A stretch of 64,000 bases of DNA from Polychytrium aggregatum (lineage: Eukaryota; Chytridiomycota; Chytridiomycetes; Polychytriales), in assembly GCF_025602895.1 (NCBI RefSeq), contig NW_026516269.1, positions 124,001-188,000 on the forward strand, in the 5' to 3' direction. The notes beneath the pieces are model-generated. The model did not search any database. It was not told where the DNA came from and saw nothing but the letters and a program-made list of their open reading frames with translations. The translations under genes and the position numbers were made by a program. Below are positions 1 through 12,297 of the stretch, piece by piece. Every line of letters starts with the position of its first letter. The stretch's first letter is position 1.

Positions 1-3000
1 CGGGTCAGCGATTGCTTACCCGAACCGCCTACGCCAACGAGTAGACAGTGACCGCGCTTCATGCGAATCACACGGTGGATTCGCGTCAAATGATCGAGCG
101 CATCGTCGAAGAGCACCAGGTTCATCTTGTTGAACTTGTCGTTGTACTCCTCCAGGATCTCCTGGAAGATCGATCGGATGGCGGCAAAGTCGAGGAGATC
201 TTCGTACAGCCGGACGGACTCTTCCTGCAGCGCATAGCGAAAGTCTCCAAAGAGAGACGGATTGCGGGTGACGTATTCCTCGTCTGCTTCAAAGTTGTCG
301 AGGATCTGGCGATTGAGCAGCTTGTTGACGTAGTCCTTGTCTGCATCGGTTACGAGGCGGTCGTGGAAGACTCTAAGGGACTCGTTGCGCCAAAGGCGGA
401 CAAATTGCTTGGAGGTTTGAAAGTGGTCCGGAGTCGACTGACACAGCCCTTCGTACACACGCGAGATGTCGCGCAGGTTGAAGATATAGTGGAACTTTGA
501 TGGCGTTGGCATCAGTGTCTTGGATATCTCGGCAAAGATCTTCAGGGTGAGTGCCGTCAGCTTGTCCGCAGCGCGACGCACGTCGTCCGAGAACGGCGCT
601 GTATGCCCCTGGATGATGCCCGAGTAGATGCGGATGAGCGATGCGTCCTTGGGGAATGTGATGTTGAAGACCGAGAACAGCGAGGCAAAGCGGGGGTCGA
701 TGTCGTTGCGGCCGCCACCTGGGGTGCCCATGGATCCGAGACACTGCACGTCTTTGAGATACTTCCAGTTCAGCTCCTTTCCGCGGTCATAGAGTCCGCC
801 GCGCTCGATCAGCAGCTTGAGCAGCGCAATGGGCTGCTGTGTGCCGTAGGTGTCCTTGGCGGGCATGTTGAGATCGTCTATGAACACAATCAGTCTCTTG
901 CCCGCCGCTGGGCCGTACGTGTCCTTGGTGCGCTTCTCGACATTGACCTCCAAGTTACGCTGCACATCAAGCGAGGTTGTGCGCGACGAGAAGCTTATGT
1001 TGAGAATCAGGTTCTTGTCCGAGGGCAGAACTCGCAGATAGTTCTGGACCGTCACTGTCTTGGAGGTGCCCACCTCACCAACAAGCAATACTGGCTTCTT
1101 GATGCCAATGAGCTTCTCCAGCAGCCAGGTGTGGCGCACGGTGTCGAGCGTGGGCACCAGAATCTCGTGGAATGAGCATGATCGGCTGTGCTCGTATGCA
1201 GGCACGTAGTTGTTCCAGGGCACCCACTGCAGCTCAGAGGCATCAAAGTGGTAGTCGTACAAAGATTTGTCGTTACCGGGCAGCTGTCCGAGTACCACCG
1301 CCGCGGCCGTGTGCACCAGCGGGAGCTCCGAGAGCTTCTTGACGGCATCCGAGAACTTGATGCGGTCGTCTTCGAGCAAGCTGGCGCCAACCGACCATAT
1401 GAGGGACTGGATAAAGACACCCTCGACAATGGCTTCCTGAGCGAGCTGCTTTGGGTCTGTCAGCTGCATCTCGAGGATGGAGCACAGCTGCATCACGGTG
1501 TTGAGGCCGGTGACGGGTATCACGCGCTTGAGAGGATCGCCCATGAAGCCCTGGAAGGTGCCCTCCAGCACATACTCAACCAGCGATGGCACATACTTAT
1601 TGAAGAACTTCATGAGGCATTCGACCTTGGTTGGACGGCTGGCCAGCCACTTTTGGTAATACGGTCGGTAGCCCAGGTTCTTTGGGTCCATGTAAACCAT
1701 GCCGCATCTCGAGACCGTGGCCGGGCTGGCGTATTGAAGGTCACCAACCTCAAAAAGCAGTGCTACATGCTTCTGCAAGCGGATGCGCTCGCCGTTGGGC
1801 AGTGTCAGCAGCTTGTTGTCGTCCATGACCGAGTTCATGTTTTCGACCCAGACGGCATCAACGTCGCCATCAAAGACAATGTACTTGCGTTCCTTGCGAT
1901 CGGTGGGTTTGTTGGTCTCTCTGAAGATGTTGGAGAGCAGACCGTCGGTCCAGTCGCGCGTGGTCTGGTCCAACACACCGTACAGCTCTGCGACGGTAAC
2001 GGCTTTGGGGTTGAGGATGTACAGCTTGGTGGGGAGTCCCAGCTTGGTCTGGGCCTTGGCAAGTGTGTCGATCACCACGGTCTTTCCGCCGCCGGCCGGG
2101 CCGACCACCATCGAGGTGTGGCGGGTGAGCATGGTTTCGTACAGCTGCACGACCTTGTCGACCTGCTCAGGGACCAGGATGTATCCAGAGTCGCGAAGGA
2201 TTTCCTCGACGGCATCGTTGAAGCTCGGATAGCGGACACGTGGGCAATCGAGACCTGGAAACAGGTCAGTGATGAGACCGAGGAAGAGTGGCACGTCTTC
2301 AAAGACAAACTTTGGGAGATTCATATCGCGCAGGGCCCGCATGAGCACAACGTCTTCATTGAGGTCCGGGGACCCGCGCTTGAGCGAGCCCGCCATGACA
2401 AGCACGGACTTGAGCGCTCGTAGTCCAAAGTCGTAGTGGTGCTGCTTGGAAAGCTGCCCCTTTGCAAGCTTGTACAGAACCACCATTTTCTTGGCCAGAC
2501 TCTTGGCCAAGGTGAAGCCTTCCGAAAAGAGCATGATCTCACAGATGAGCTCGAGATCTGGAACGGCCATGACAACGGGCCTGAAGAGCGCTTTGAGGTT
2601 GTCGGGAAGCTCGGTGCGGCCGGCATAGCCAGGATTCATGGTGATGAAGATGCCTGTTTTTTTGTCGAGCGAGATCTCGTTGCCCTCGAACTGAAAACGC
2701 TTCAGGCCAGCGACGAGGGCGTTCTGGATGGTCTTGATCTGTGCCGAGATCACAGAGAGCACAGCCAGCTCGATTCGGTTGAACTCGTCAAAACATCCCC
2801 AGGCGCCTGTTTGCACGAGCCCAGCAAAATTCTGCCCCATGGCGCGGTAGTCCATGCCGTCACCGCAGTTGGTGACCATGCACAGCAGCCCCATTGCCTT
2901 GGCCAGATCCTTGACGGTCTCTGTCTTGCCGGTTCCAGCCGGGCCAGCTGGGGCCCCTCCGAGCTTCATCGAAAGTGCTTGTGTGAGCGTTAGATAGCAT

Positions 3001-6000
3001 CGGTCTGTCAACGGAGTGATCACCAGTCGGCCGTTGAGCCCCATGTACTCGTATCCATAGTCAAAGACGCCGTTACACTGGCGCACGATCAATTCGTCTG
3101 TCTGTCTGTCCCAATAGAACCGCAGCTGCGACTCCCACTCGAACTCTCCCTCGTCTGTGATCGAGTCGCGCACAAAGCGGTCGACAATGTCGCGAGCGTG
3201 AACATCGATAATGATCTGGGAGTTGAGTTTCTTTCGATCGTTCGAGCTCAGGTCGGAACGCACTTTGACAACAAGTTCCTCCATTTGCTCAGCGAGTGAC
3301 TTTGAATACTTCTTCATCGCCAGCTTGTTGCCGAGCCGGATCTTGCGGAAGACATCCTCGACTTCCCATGTCCACCACACTTGCGAGCCAGCAAGGGCCA
3401 CCATGCCCTGGTAAGCCAGGATCCAGGGAAGGCGCTCCATGTCGACGTAGTGGAAGATGGCTTCCTTGTGCAGCGTGCGATTGGTTTTTTTCATCTCAGA
3501 CTCGACGGCAAGCATCCACTCCTCGACGCGGCCCTCGATGGGCACGACGCGCCTGAACTCGAGGCACTCGCCCTCGGACGACGACATGCCGATGACTGCC
3601 TTTTCGTTCTTGCCCGTTCCAAAGGTCAGGCGCAGGATGTTGTCGAACATCTTGATGATGTGCTCCTGCACGTTTTTGGGGTCGTGACTTCCCAGGATCG
3701 ACAGCAGCTCTTCGTCCGAGATGAAGAAGAACCGCGGGAAGGCGTTTCGCTTTGACTCGAGATAGTCCGAGAGAGACTTTTGGCACGATTCGAGCTCGTT
3801 CGACAGGTTTTGCAGGAGCTGAAGGCGACCCTCGGCGTTACATGCCTCCATGACGGAGGTGTGCTTGGCCGTGTCGCTCATGAGCTTCTTAAAGGTCTTG
3901 TCGATGCGGTCGAACCTGGCTGCCTCCTCCGGAAGCTGCTGGCGGATATCGCCCGAGCCTATAAAGATCGACTCGAGATACATCCATTTGCGCTGGACAA
4001 TCATCCAGACGTCGATGACTTCGCCAATGTGCGACAGGATCTTCTCCCACTGCTGCACCGAAGGCAAGAAGGCCGTTACGAAGCGAGAGGCTCCCATCGA
4101 CTGGAGCGACATGGCGTTGTCGTCCAGGGCAGTCGTGATTTCATCGACGGCGCCAAGGATGAAGCCGCGATCCTCGGTGCCCTTGGTGTACTTGACGACA
4201 ACAAATTTTGTGTTGCGCCAGGTGTTTTCAATGTCACGGATGCCGTTTTCGATACTGAGCTCCTTCATAGCCCCGGACACAATCTCGCCGATGGCCTCGG
4301 AGTGTTCGTGCAAGTTCATTGAGAAGAGCTTCTCGAGGGTAAAGATCTCGGGGTTCATGTCAAAGCTTTTGCCGGTGATCTCCATCAAACGCTTCCAGTG
4401 GCGGTCGCGAAGGGCCTCGTTTTTGAGGTCGGCAAAGAGTGGGATCGAGTCCTTGAAGGTGACGATCTTTTCGGCAACGACGTTGTAAGGCGGTAGTTGC
4501 TTGAGCTCCTTGGGCATCTTCTTGAGCCTCGACGAGAACGTCTCGACACCCTTGTTGAGGACGTTGATGTCGAGGTTCGACCACAGCGTCGTCGACCATC
4601 CGTTGATGGCGTCCTTGACCTCGGTGTAGAGCTCGTAGATCTTGTCGAGCTCCTTGATTTCGCTCTCGATCTCAAACAGCTCTGGGTACGAGGTGATGAT
4701 CAGGTTGAACAGCTTCTCGGCCTTGACCAGGTGCTCGCGCTTGGCTAGAAAGCCAGCGACCATTTCCTTGGACTGCTTCAGCAACTCGAGACCGTGATCC
4801 ATGTCGAGGTCCATGGCGCCGGGGCCGTTGACGGTGAACTCCTCGCGCGCACGCTTGAGCTCGGCCTTGAACTCTTTGACCTGGTTCTGGGTCGTGTCGG
4901 TGAACTTTGCCTTGACCGGGATCAGCGAGTCGTCAACGCGGCGCGCGGTCTCAAGCATCTCGGCCCACTTGACCGGCAGCTCGTTGGCCATCGCAATCTC
5001 GTCCTCCGAAATCTCAATGTTGTACATTCGGAAGATCCGATAGCCTTCAATGACGTCCTGGTATTTGACTTCGACTTCCTCTGTTGCGCCGCGGATCTCG
5101 GCGATCACGTTGAGGACAAAGGTCAGGTCGTCGAGGGTGGTGGGTGTTCGCTGGAGATCTTCGTGGTACTTTTGCATCCTCTCGGTGAGCTCGGTGAGTC
5201 CTTCCTTTGTTTTGATATTGAGATGCTTGCCTTTGGGCAATGTCGCCACCGCACACCAACGCTGTCAGTCTGATGATCAGCGTGCTGGAGTGCCCGGGCA
5301 AATGCGCGGCAGCAACCGAGACACACTCACCTATAGATACTACCCAGCTGGTGGCCTCGCTATGAATCGCCGCTTGAAGTGGCAGTGAAATGACCCGAAT
5401 AAATCCAATGTCTTTGACGGTGACCTGATTCTCGACATCGACAGCGAGTTTGGAGTAGAACGCCAACTTTTCGTCATAGTTGATGATTGTGGGCTTTTTC
5501 TGGGCAAACTTTTCCAGCGTGATAACCTAGGAGGTTCCGAAGCCAAGTGGTGAGCCCATATTCACCCAAGACAACCGGTCCCTTCCCTTGACCAGAGGCT
5601 ACAATGGTCCGCTCAGACCTCCGCTCACAAAACGCACGTGGAGCCGCGAGCACAGGATCACAGAGCTCCGCCGGCGCCGACGATACAACAGGGACGATCT
5701 TGATCGGGTATCAGGGCCCCCAAACAAGTCGTCGAACTGCCAATGCCTCTGCTACATCGGCACGCACCTTGTCCACTTTCCACAGCGGGCGGTACTTGCG
5801 CCATGTGTCGAGGTAGCCGGAAAGCTCTCCAAAGGTCCTTGTGACGGTGGTGTTGAGCTGCGAGACCAAGGCTATGATTTTTTGGTTGCAAACCACGTCG
5901 GAATGGAAGCTAAAGACCATCGGCTCTTCGTCTTCGCTGATTTTCTGAGGCGGCGTGATGTGGCAGGTGCCGTTCTGCCAGCGATGAAACTGCTTGGTCG

Positions 6001-9000
6001 AGTCGATTACTGATCGCGCAAACTTTATAATCATCTTGTAAATCTCAGCAGCGAGCGGTGCGATCACAATCTCGGGAGCCGAGAGCGATGCAAAGACCTT
6101 GAAGAGCGGAGCGGACCGCTGTGGCGGGATTCGGAACGGCGTCGGACCAGGCTTGGTCTTTCGGCTGGTCACTTGGCCCATGAGGCTTTCCAGATACTGT
6201 AGATTGTTCACGACCATCTGAGGACCAATCGGAGAAGTTAGTGATGCTATCGTTGCTATTGTTGCCATCAACGTCAAAGACACAGCCCGGCCCAGCCACG
6301 ATGACGAGACGGATTCCAGCGCTCAAGTCGGGATGTGCCATCAACTTCCTGATGTGGCGGCCAGTGAGTATAGTACAATACGGGCTCAGCGACTTACAAA
6401 GTTGAGCGCGGAGAACACCCGCTTTTCCCAATAGTAGTAGTAGTCCTTGAGCACCTTGCTCTTGCCTGTGTTGGTGCCAGCGACGAGCGACTCCATCTTG
6501 ATGAGAAGCGGACCGATGCTGCGATATTTCATGGTCATGCCCTCCAGAGTGTTCACTCGATGCTTGTTGATGTAGTCAAAGAACTCCTGATAGAGTGGCC
6601 ATTCGCGGCGATGTCAGAACGGTCAAGTGTGCCAGCGCACATCGGTGGCCTCGTGTCTTGGATAAAGCAGCGCAAGCAAAACCAACTCGCTCAAGCGGCG
6701 TGATCCGAGAATGTCAACTAACATGGGCATCAACAATGTCGCTCGATGTGGGCAATTCGACCAACATTGACTGTGCGATCTGGTCGACCGAGCGTGCGAT
6801 ATTGGCCGAGTTTTTGCGGATCTGGTTCACCATGGATGAGAACTTGTTGATTTCCTGGGAATTCAGGATGGGTGTAGCCACCAGATGTTAGTGCCTGAGT
6901 GTATGGGATGACCGTTGAGCCAGACAATGGCACCAGCCGTGCTACACAGCCACGCAGATTCAGCCCACCTGGTTACACCTCTGGATAAAATCTGGGATTC
7001 CGAGGGAGTTCCAGTTGAGGCGTGTAAAGCCCGGTTTCATGACGCGCTTCAACTCGACCATCTGCACCTGCAGCAGCTTTCTCTCGGCTTCGTCCAGTAG
7101 AACGACGACGCCGTTGTAGCTATTGAGCATGGCGTTGAGGTTTTCGACATAGGTGTAGTACTTTTCCTCTTGCAGCGCCACGTTCAGTGCGGACTCGGGG
7201 ATGGAGAACCCCATCAGTTCAAGATACTTGGTTTCCTTGATGATCTCCTTTAGTTCCGGCCGGAAGTTTACGAGGACTTTCTCGAATGGCTTGTCGGCTG
7301 AGGCGTCCGGTGTTCCGGGAGTAGTCGTGGTGACGACAACAGTGGCTGGCTGCGCTGCTCCGTCCTTGGTCAGGATATGCGACTTGAGGTACATGATGGA
7401 GCTAGCATCGACGGAGGAGCACCACTGGTAGTAGAGCTGTGATGTAAAAGCGTCGATGAGCTCAAACAGTATCTGGCGTTGTACCCCGCAAAGATCCGCT
7501 CGACCCTGATGCTGCATACAGGATTGCTGTCACTGCCTAACGTCCATTGCATATGCAGCACATCGCAGACCAAGGACGTGAGAAAACTCGCTGTCATACC
7601 GTTTGCTCGTACTCGCGCATGGCTTTTGCAGCCGTGAGATACTTTCGGGTGACTGCTCGTCCCTGCTCGCTCGCCAGCATCTCCTGTAGCGATTGGAATC
7701 GCACGATAGTCTTTTTGATCCTGTAGAATAGCGAGCGCGACCACGCGATGGCACCTGCAATTTTTGGTTGGTTCTTTGTACACGGTGGATTGTTTCTTTG
7801 TGGGTTGATTCGCCGTGGAGATATTCAGTGTGCAGATGTGATTAGTGACAGATTTGGCTGTCCTGCTCTCCTTCCATACAACTCAAGAGCACGTTCCGGC
7901 AACACTCTTCTGCATCACCAACAGACCACAGATACTTGTATCTTTGCGTCGTTTGATTCTGTGAAATTCGGCGTGCACATGCTCAAGGTACTCACTTGTT
8001 GTTTGTAAAGATCTCCTCGATGATATCGACCTCGCGGGCGTACTGGTCCAGAATCTCATACCACTTGCCCATAAGCTGGTTATTGATAGACTCGCGGGAT
8101 TTGATGTTCTTGATGTTTTGCAGCAAATCAAACGCACCCTCCGCAGAGCGAAGCTTCTTGAATGAGGCGTCGATAAACTGCTTGGCCATGTCCTCGATCT
8201 GCACAATCTGTTCACGGAATCGCGACATGAGAGAGTCCCAGGAGCTTTGATATCTGGGTGGGCCCAGACACAGCGAGTGGATGAGTAATAGGACACTGGC
8301 CATGGAAAATAAGGCAGAATGTGGCTGCCGCAACGAGCTACTGCGGTTTTATACAGTCTAGGCTGATTCGTGGTGCTGATGCGATCGCCAGCCCGTGGTC
8401 CTTGCCCCCTTACTTTTTGGAAAACTGATCAAACGGAATCTGCTCAAAGGGCACGATCAAGGCTTCGACGCGCTTGATCACTTCGTCGATCTGTTGGGGA
8501 TCGCCCGTGACGGCCTTCAGTTCAGGCCCAAAGATGCTGTAAAACTGCTCCATGACCTCGGCAATCTCGAACAGATCCGAGCACTTGAGGGCAATATAGT
8601 TGGTCTGCTCAAAGAGCTTCTTGCGGTCAAACTCCCAGCGTTGATCACGGCCGGACTGCTCGATTCGCTCGCGGACTTGGAAGTAGGTCTGGGCGCAGCG
8701 AAGCAGAGTGTTGCGTGTACGTGACCAAAGAGACGATCAATCTCACGCTCAGATTCGAAGGAGCGACAAGACTGGGGCCTCCCTCGTCGCTCCCCCCCTT
8801 CCACCCCCAAGCATCATATTGGAGATTACCTTGCTCCAGCTCTCGAGAAGGTTCTTTGCGTCCATGATCTTCTTCTTTGCGCTGACAGGAGGTTCACGGA
8901 GGATAGTTTTGATGTTGACAATGTTCTCGACCTTGTTGGCGAGCTCCCACGCAATGCGGCTCATGAGCGGAACCATGCGTTCGTCCCTGTTGTAGTGCCG

Positions 9001-11156
9001 AGAGATGATCCAAACCATCCGAATGGCGTTCATGAGCGATGGGAGCGAGTCCTGTGGATCGTAAACGGAGGATAGCGCTTGTTGTTACTGAAAATACTCG
9101 CAAGCGAGTGAGGGAACCAAACGCCGCACTTGCGCCGACCGACACCAAACATCTTACCTGAACGCTGATGAGACTGCCTGTGATGATGTTCTTGAAATGC
9201 CGCTCCAGGGTGCTGAGGAACTTGACATTGTCCTTGGCCTCAGTATAGAACTTGTTCAACTCCCCGAGTTGAAACTCGAGCGACGAGCAGCATGGAACCT
9301 GTGCTTTGTGCAGGATCTTGACCATCGAGTGGACGATTGGCAGATTGAGCTGTTCGTAGAGGGTCGACAGAGATGCATTGCGGTCGCGCCAAAACTCAAT
9401 CTCGGACAATGGACCCTGGCGTAGGATAGAGAGTCAGATTGAGCTGGACATCAACACTTTTGTCAACAAACACCACGTCGCTCGTAGAATCGGTTGGATA
9501 TGGCAATGCACAAGGATCCAGAAGTGTCATCTGCAATGAATTTTCGGATCTGCAAGTGACGAGGACCCAAGCCAGACACATAACTGTCGATGTACAGGCA
9601 TATCGCAGCACCCACATTTCCGTTCGGGACTTTCTTAGTTTCCTTGGCAAGCGCGCCGATGATGGTCTCAATCCACTCTTCGGCCAGCATCTCGAGCTTC
9701 CGCACGACCAGCACGTCTTTGGCTGAAGTGTCGATGTCGGCGATGGCAACCAAATTCAGGTCGTCTGGAATGTTAAGGCGGGTCTCACCGGCGACCTGCT
9801 GGGCGGTGTGGGTGATTTGGCTGGTGAACTTCTGCATGGCCACGACAAACTCGGAGGTCATGTTGGTTGGAGCCTTGGCAGTAGAGAAAGCGCCTTCGGT
9901 CGTCTCCGTGACGGCTGCTTGGCTATCGTAAATTTCGTCATCAAAGTCGGGGACACTCAGGATCGGCAAGTAAACCTCTGAGAGTAGCTGCTCGAGCATG
10001 ATGAGGGTATGGCCAGAGAAGTAACCGACGTCTAGCCACTGAGGCAGATGGATCGCGGCATCTGGAAAGCGGTGGAGTGTGTGAATGCACGTCAAGGTAC
10101 CGCTCTGCTCCACAAGATGTGGTTCCGCAAAGCGGGAAGCGCTGGCCAGGCTTCGGCAACCTACCTTCGGCGCTTTTGGGCATGGGGATCGGCCCGGCTT
10201 TGTTGCGGAGAAAGAAGATCAGGTTGACCTCAGAGACTTTTTCTGGGACGCTCTGCACATACATGTGAAGTTTGTGGACGTCCTTCATCACGAAGCAGGG
10301 CTGAGGTGGGGCGGCTGGGGCAGCGGCGGCTGGTGGAGCCTCTGGCCCGGGCTGGGCCGTACCGCCTTCTGCTTCGGCTCCTTCAGCGTTTGCTGGACCA
10401 GAAGCCTCCTCGGGCTGGGCCTCCTACACCAAGCGACGTGTCAGCAGCGGGAAATGCGCGACGTACAGAATGCAAGGTCATCTGTAACTTTGATGATCAA
10501 CGTACAGCGACAGAAAGTTGTGGAGCGTCTGGAGCCAGAGCCTCGGCTGCAGCTTCCTTTGGTGTCTGGTCGGTAGCTGCGAAGCGGGGCGAAACAAGCT
10601 GAGTGGGCGAGAACGTTTCGGGCAGCTTTGGAATATAAGTTCAAGCCCCGTGTGATGAAACACCGTGGCACCTACCTGGGCCATCGCCGGCGGTCTTCTC
10701 CTCGGCAGGCTTCGGGCTCTCGCCTGGCTGATCACCTGCTGGCGCGCTGGCTGCAGACAACTCGGTGACTTCGGCGGGAGTGGGCTCGGTGGTCAAGTCG
10801 ACCACCTCGTCGGCATTTGTGGTACTCTCGACGGGCAACTCGACAGGCTTGACTTCGATCCGGATTTGTGAGACTTCGTTCCAGAACACGAGCGCGGACT
10901 GGTTCGTGTGGGACTCGAGATAGTCCATGAGTGCTTGGAGGTGAACGCGGTTGTCGCGCTCCAGGCAATCGAGGAACCATTCGGACGGAGACTGCAAGCC
11001 GGCGGATGTCGACTCGGCCATGAGGCCGGATTCGACCTGCTTCCTGATCCACACGATTCGATCATCGTGCAGCGGATCTGCTGGCATGGGTGCCGGGACA
11101 TAGGCGGGCTCAGCAGGAGCGCCTGTCGCGGCGCCAGCGGTTCGGGGACGCGACAT
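1..11156 (-). CDS. Axonemal dynein heavy chain (inner-arm, DNAH10-like), 5' part; C-terminus beyond window edge
   Basis: This is a microtubule motor heavy chain of the flagellar axoneme. It reads leftwards from ATG 11154-11156 through roughly 17 exons. The first exon (about 10676-11156) encodes an N-terminal segment beginning MSRPRTAG. The tail and linker occupy about 10400 down to 3000. Four AAA P-loops follow in order: AAA1 GPAGTGKTET near 2920-2953, with GCFDEFNRI (Walker B) near 2800; AAA2 GPAGGGKT near 2080-2102; AAA3 GEVGTSKT near 1059-1083; AAA4 GVGGSGKQSL near 15-35. The stalk, AAA5, AAA6 and C-terminal domain lie outside the window. Introns are clear near 5262-5333, 5526-5750, 6220-6397, 6598-6716, 6881-6966, 7513-7598, 7756-7994, 8251-8412, 8713-8830, 9053-9158 and 9416-9535. 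The large single exon below 5260 holds linker to AAA4. The tail motif WIISRHYNRDERM resembles DNAH10 (I1 1-alpha chain) as I remember it; the subtype is an inference and could be another inner-arm chain. The presence of an axonemal dynein implies a flagellated stage. Confidence 0.93.
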
Positions 11157-12297
11157 GCACGGCAGACGCGAGGGGCTGGGCTGGCCAGGAACAAGGCGTG
11201 TTCAATGTGCACGAAGAGGCACAAATGGTCCTGGAGGGGGGCTCTCTGGCTCGGAGATGCACTCGGCAATTGGAAGAGCTTTGAGAGAGATGGGAGAATG
11301 TGCGCGTGCGTATGACGACGCGTGAATATATGTGATACGCAGGTGTGGACTCTGCTCAGATCCAGCAGTCGCAGGTTGCTGCCCTGGAGCAGAACGAGGC
11401 TGGATTGCTGCGTGGAGTGGTCGCCGGGCTGAAAGCTGAAGCAGCACGAAGGGGCACGAAGCGAATACTGCGGCGCGGTAGTTGCTGAGGGGTCACAAGA
11501 ACGGGTGTGGCAGCTGGTGCTCTACGGGCAGCTTCAACGGGAGCAGATGGGAGAGCGCCCTGATGGCAAGCGGACGGGAATGCCCGCGCGAGTGTGGGAA
11601 ACGGCTGCATTCCCACGGCCGCATGTCCAGCAGCGCCACGCCGAGACCACGTGGACACATCATGCTGATTGGCCGCGGTCGGTGGCGGCTTGAGCATGTC
11701 CGGAGAGCGGCGCACGGGGCGGAAGGCAGCATATGGGAGGCCGGAGGACAGCATCTGCGATGCATATGCGTCGCAAATGCGGACCCAGAGAGGATGCGAG
11801 ATAGAAACGGAAGTGGGTGTGGATTGCGACAGGAGGGTGGGTGCATCAGATTGCCAGTGTGATGGGGAATGGCGATCCACGAAACATGAAACATGAAATA
11901 TGAAACATGAAACATGAAACATAAAACATGAAACATGAAACATGACAGGGCATCCATCGCAACCACAATCAAAACAACTACAATCAGAACAACTGAAATC
12001 GCAATATCAACACTCGCAGCTATCGCGGCTGCCGCATTGGCCACAGCAACTACCACCGGCCGGACACCGTCGGAGTGGCGTCCCATCTGAACCAGCCTCG
12101 TCCGCCTGTCCGAGACCGCTCCCACACTCCAAGCAGCGTCCAGGACTCCCCCCCCCGCTCATGGACAGACCAAAAAGCTGCCCGCTGGCTCTTGGGCTCC
12201 CTCCCTCCTTCGCAGCCCGTCTGACCTTTGCCAAGTTAATCCAAGCCCAGCACCGATCTACGATCTCCCTCGATCTCATAGACCCGCCGTTCTAGAC
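11157..12297. promoter_or_regulatory. Divergent intergenic region between dynein and the CH-kinase gene
   Basis: About 1.1 kb separates the start codons of two divergently transcribed genes, so it should hold both promoters. I see no convincing gene here. The open frames on both strands are compositionally odd and lack conserved motifs. The only distinct structure is a tandem heptamer array at 11881-11944. No TATA box or known fungal operator can be assigned. Confidence 0.5.
11881..11944. repeat. Tandem heptamer array (GAAACAT)n
   Basis: About nine head-to-tail copies of GAAACAT, two with single-base changes (GAAATAT, AAAACAT). It lies in the divergent dynein/kinase intergenic region, about 740 bp upstream of the dynein ATG. 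It looks like a simple minisatellite. A regulatory role is possible only by position. Confidence 0.9.

Noticed and set aside
1188-2423. A 411-codon open frame antisense to the dynein gene
   Set aside because: It is the mirror of conserved dynein AAA2-AAA3 coding sequence; all recognisable motifs are on the minus strand.
11482-12125. Several overlapping frames of about 200 codons on both strands between dynein and the kinase gene
   Set aside because: They cross the heptamer array, lack motifs, and overlap each other on both strands; none shows splice or codon evidence of coding.
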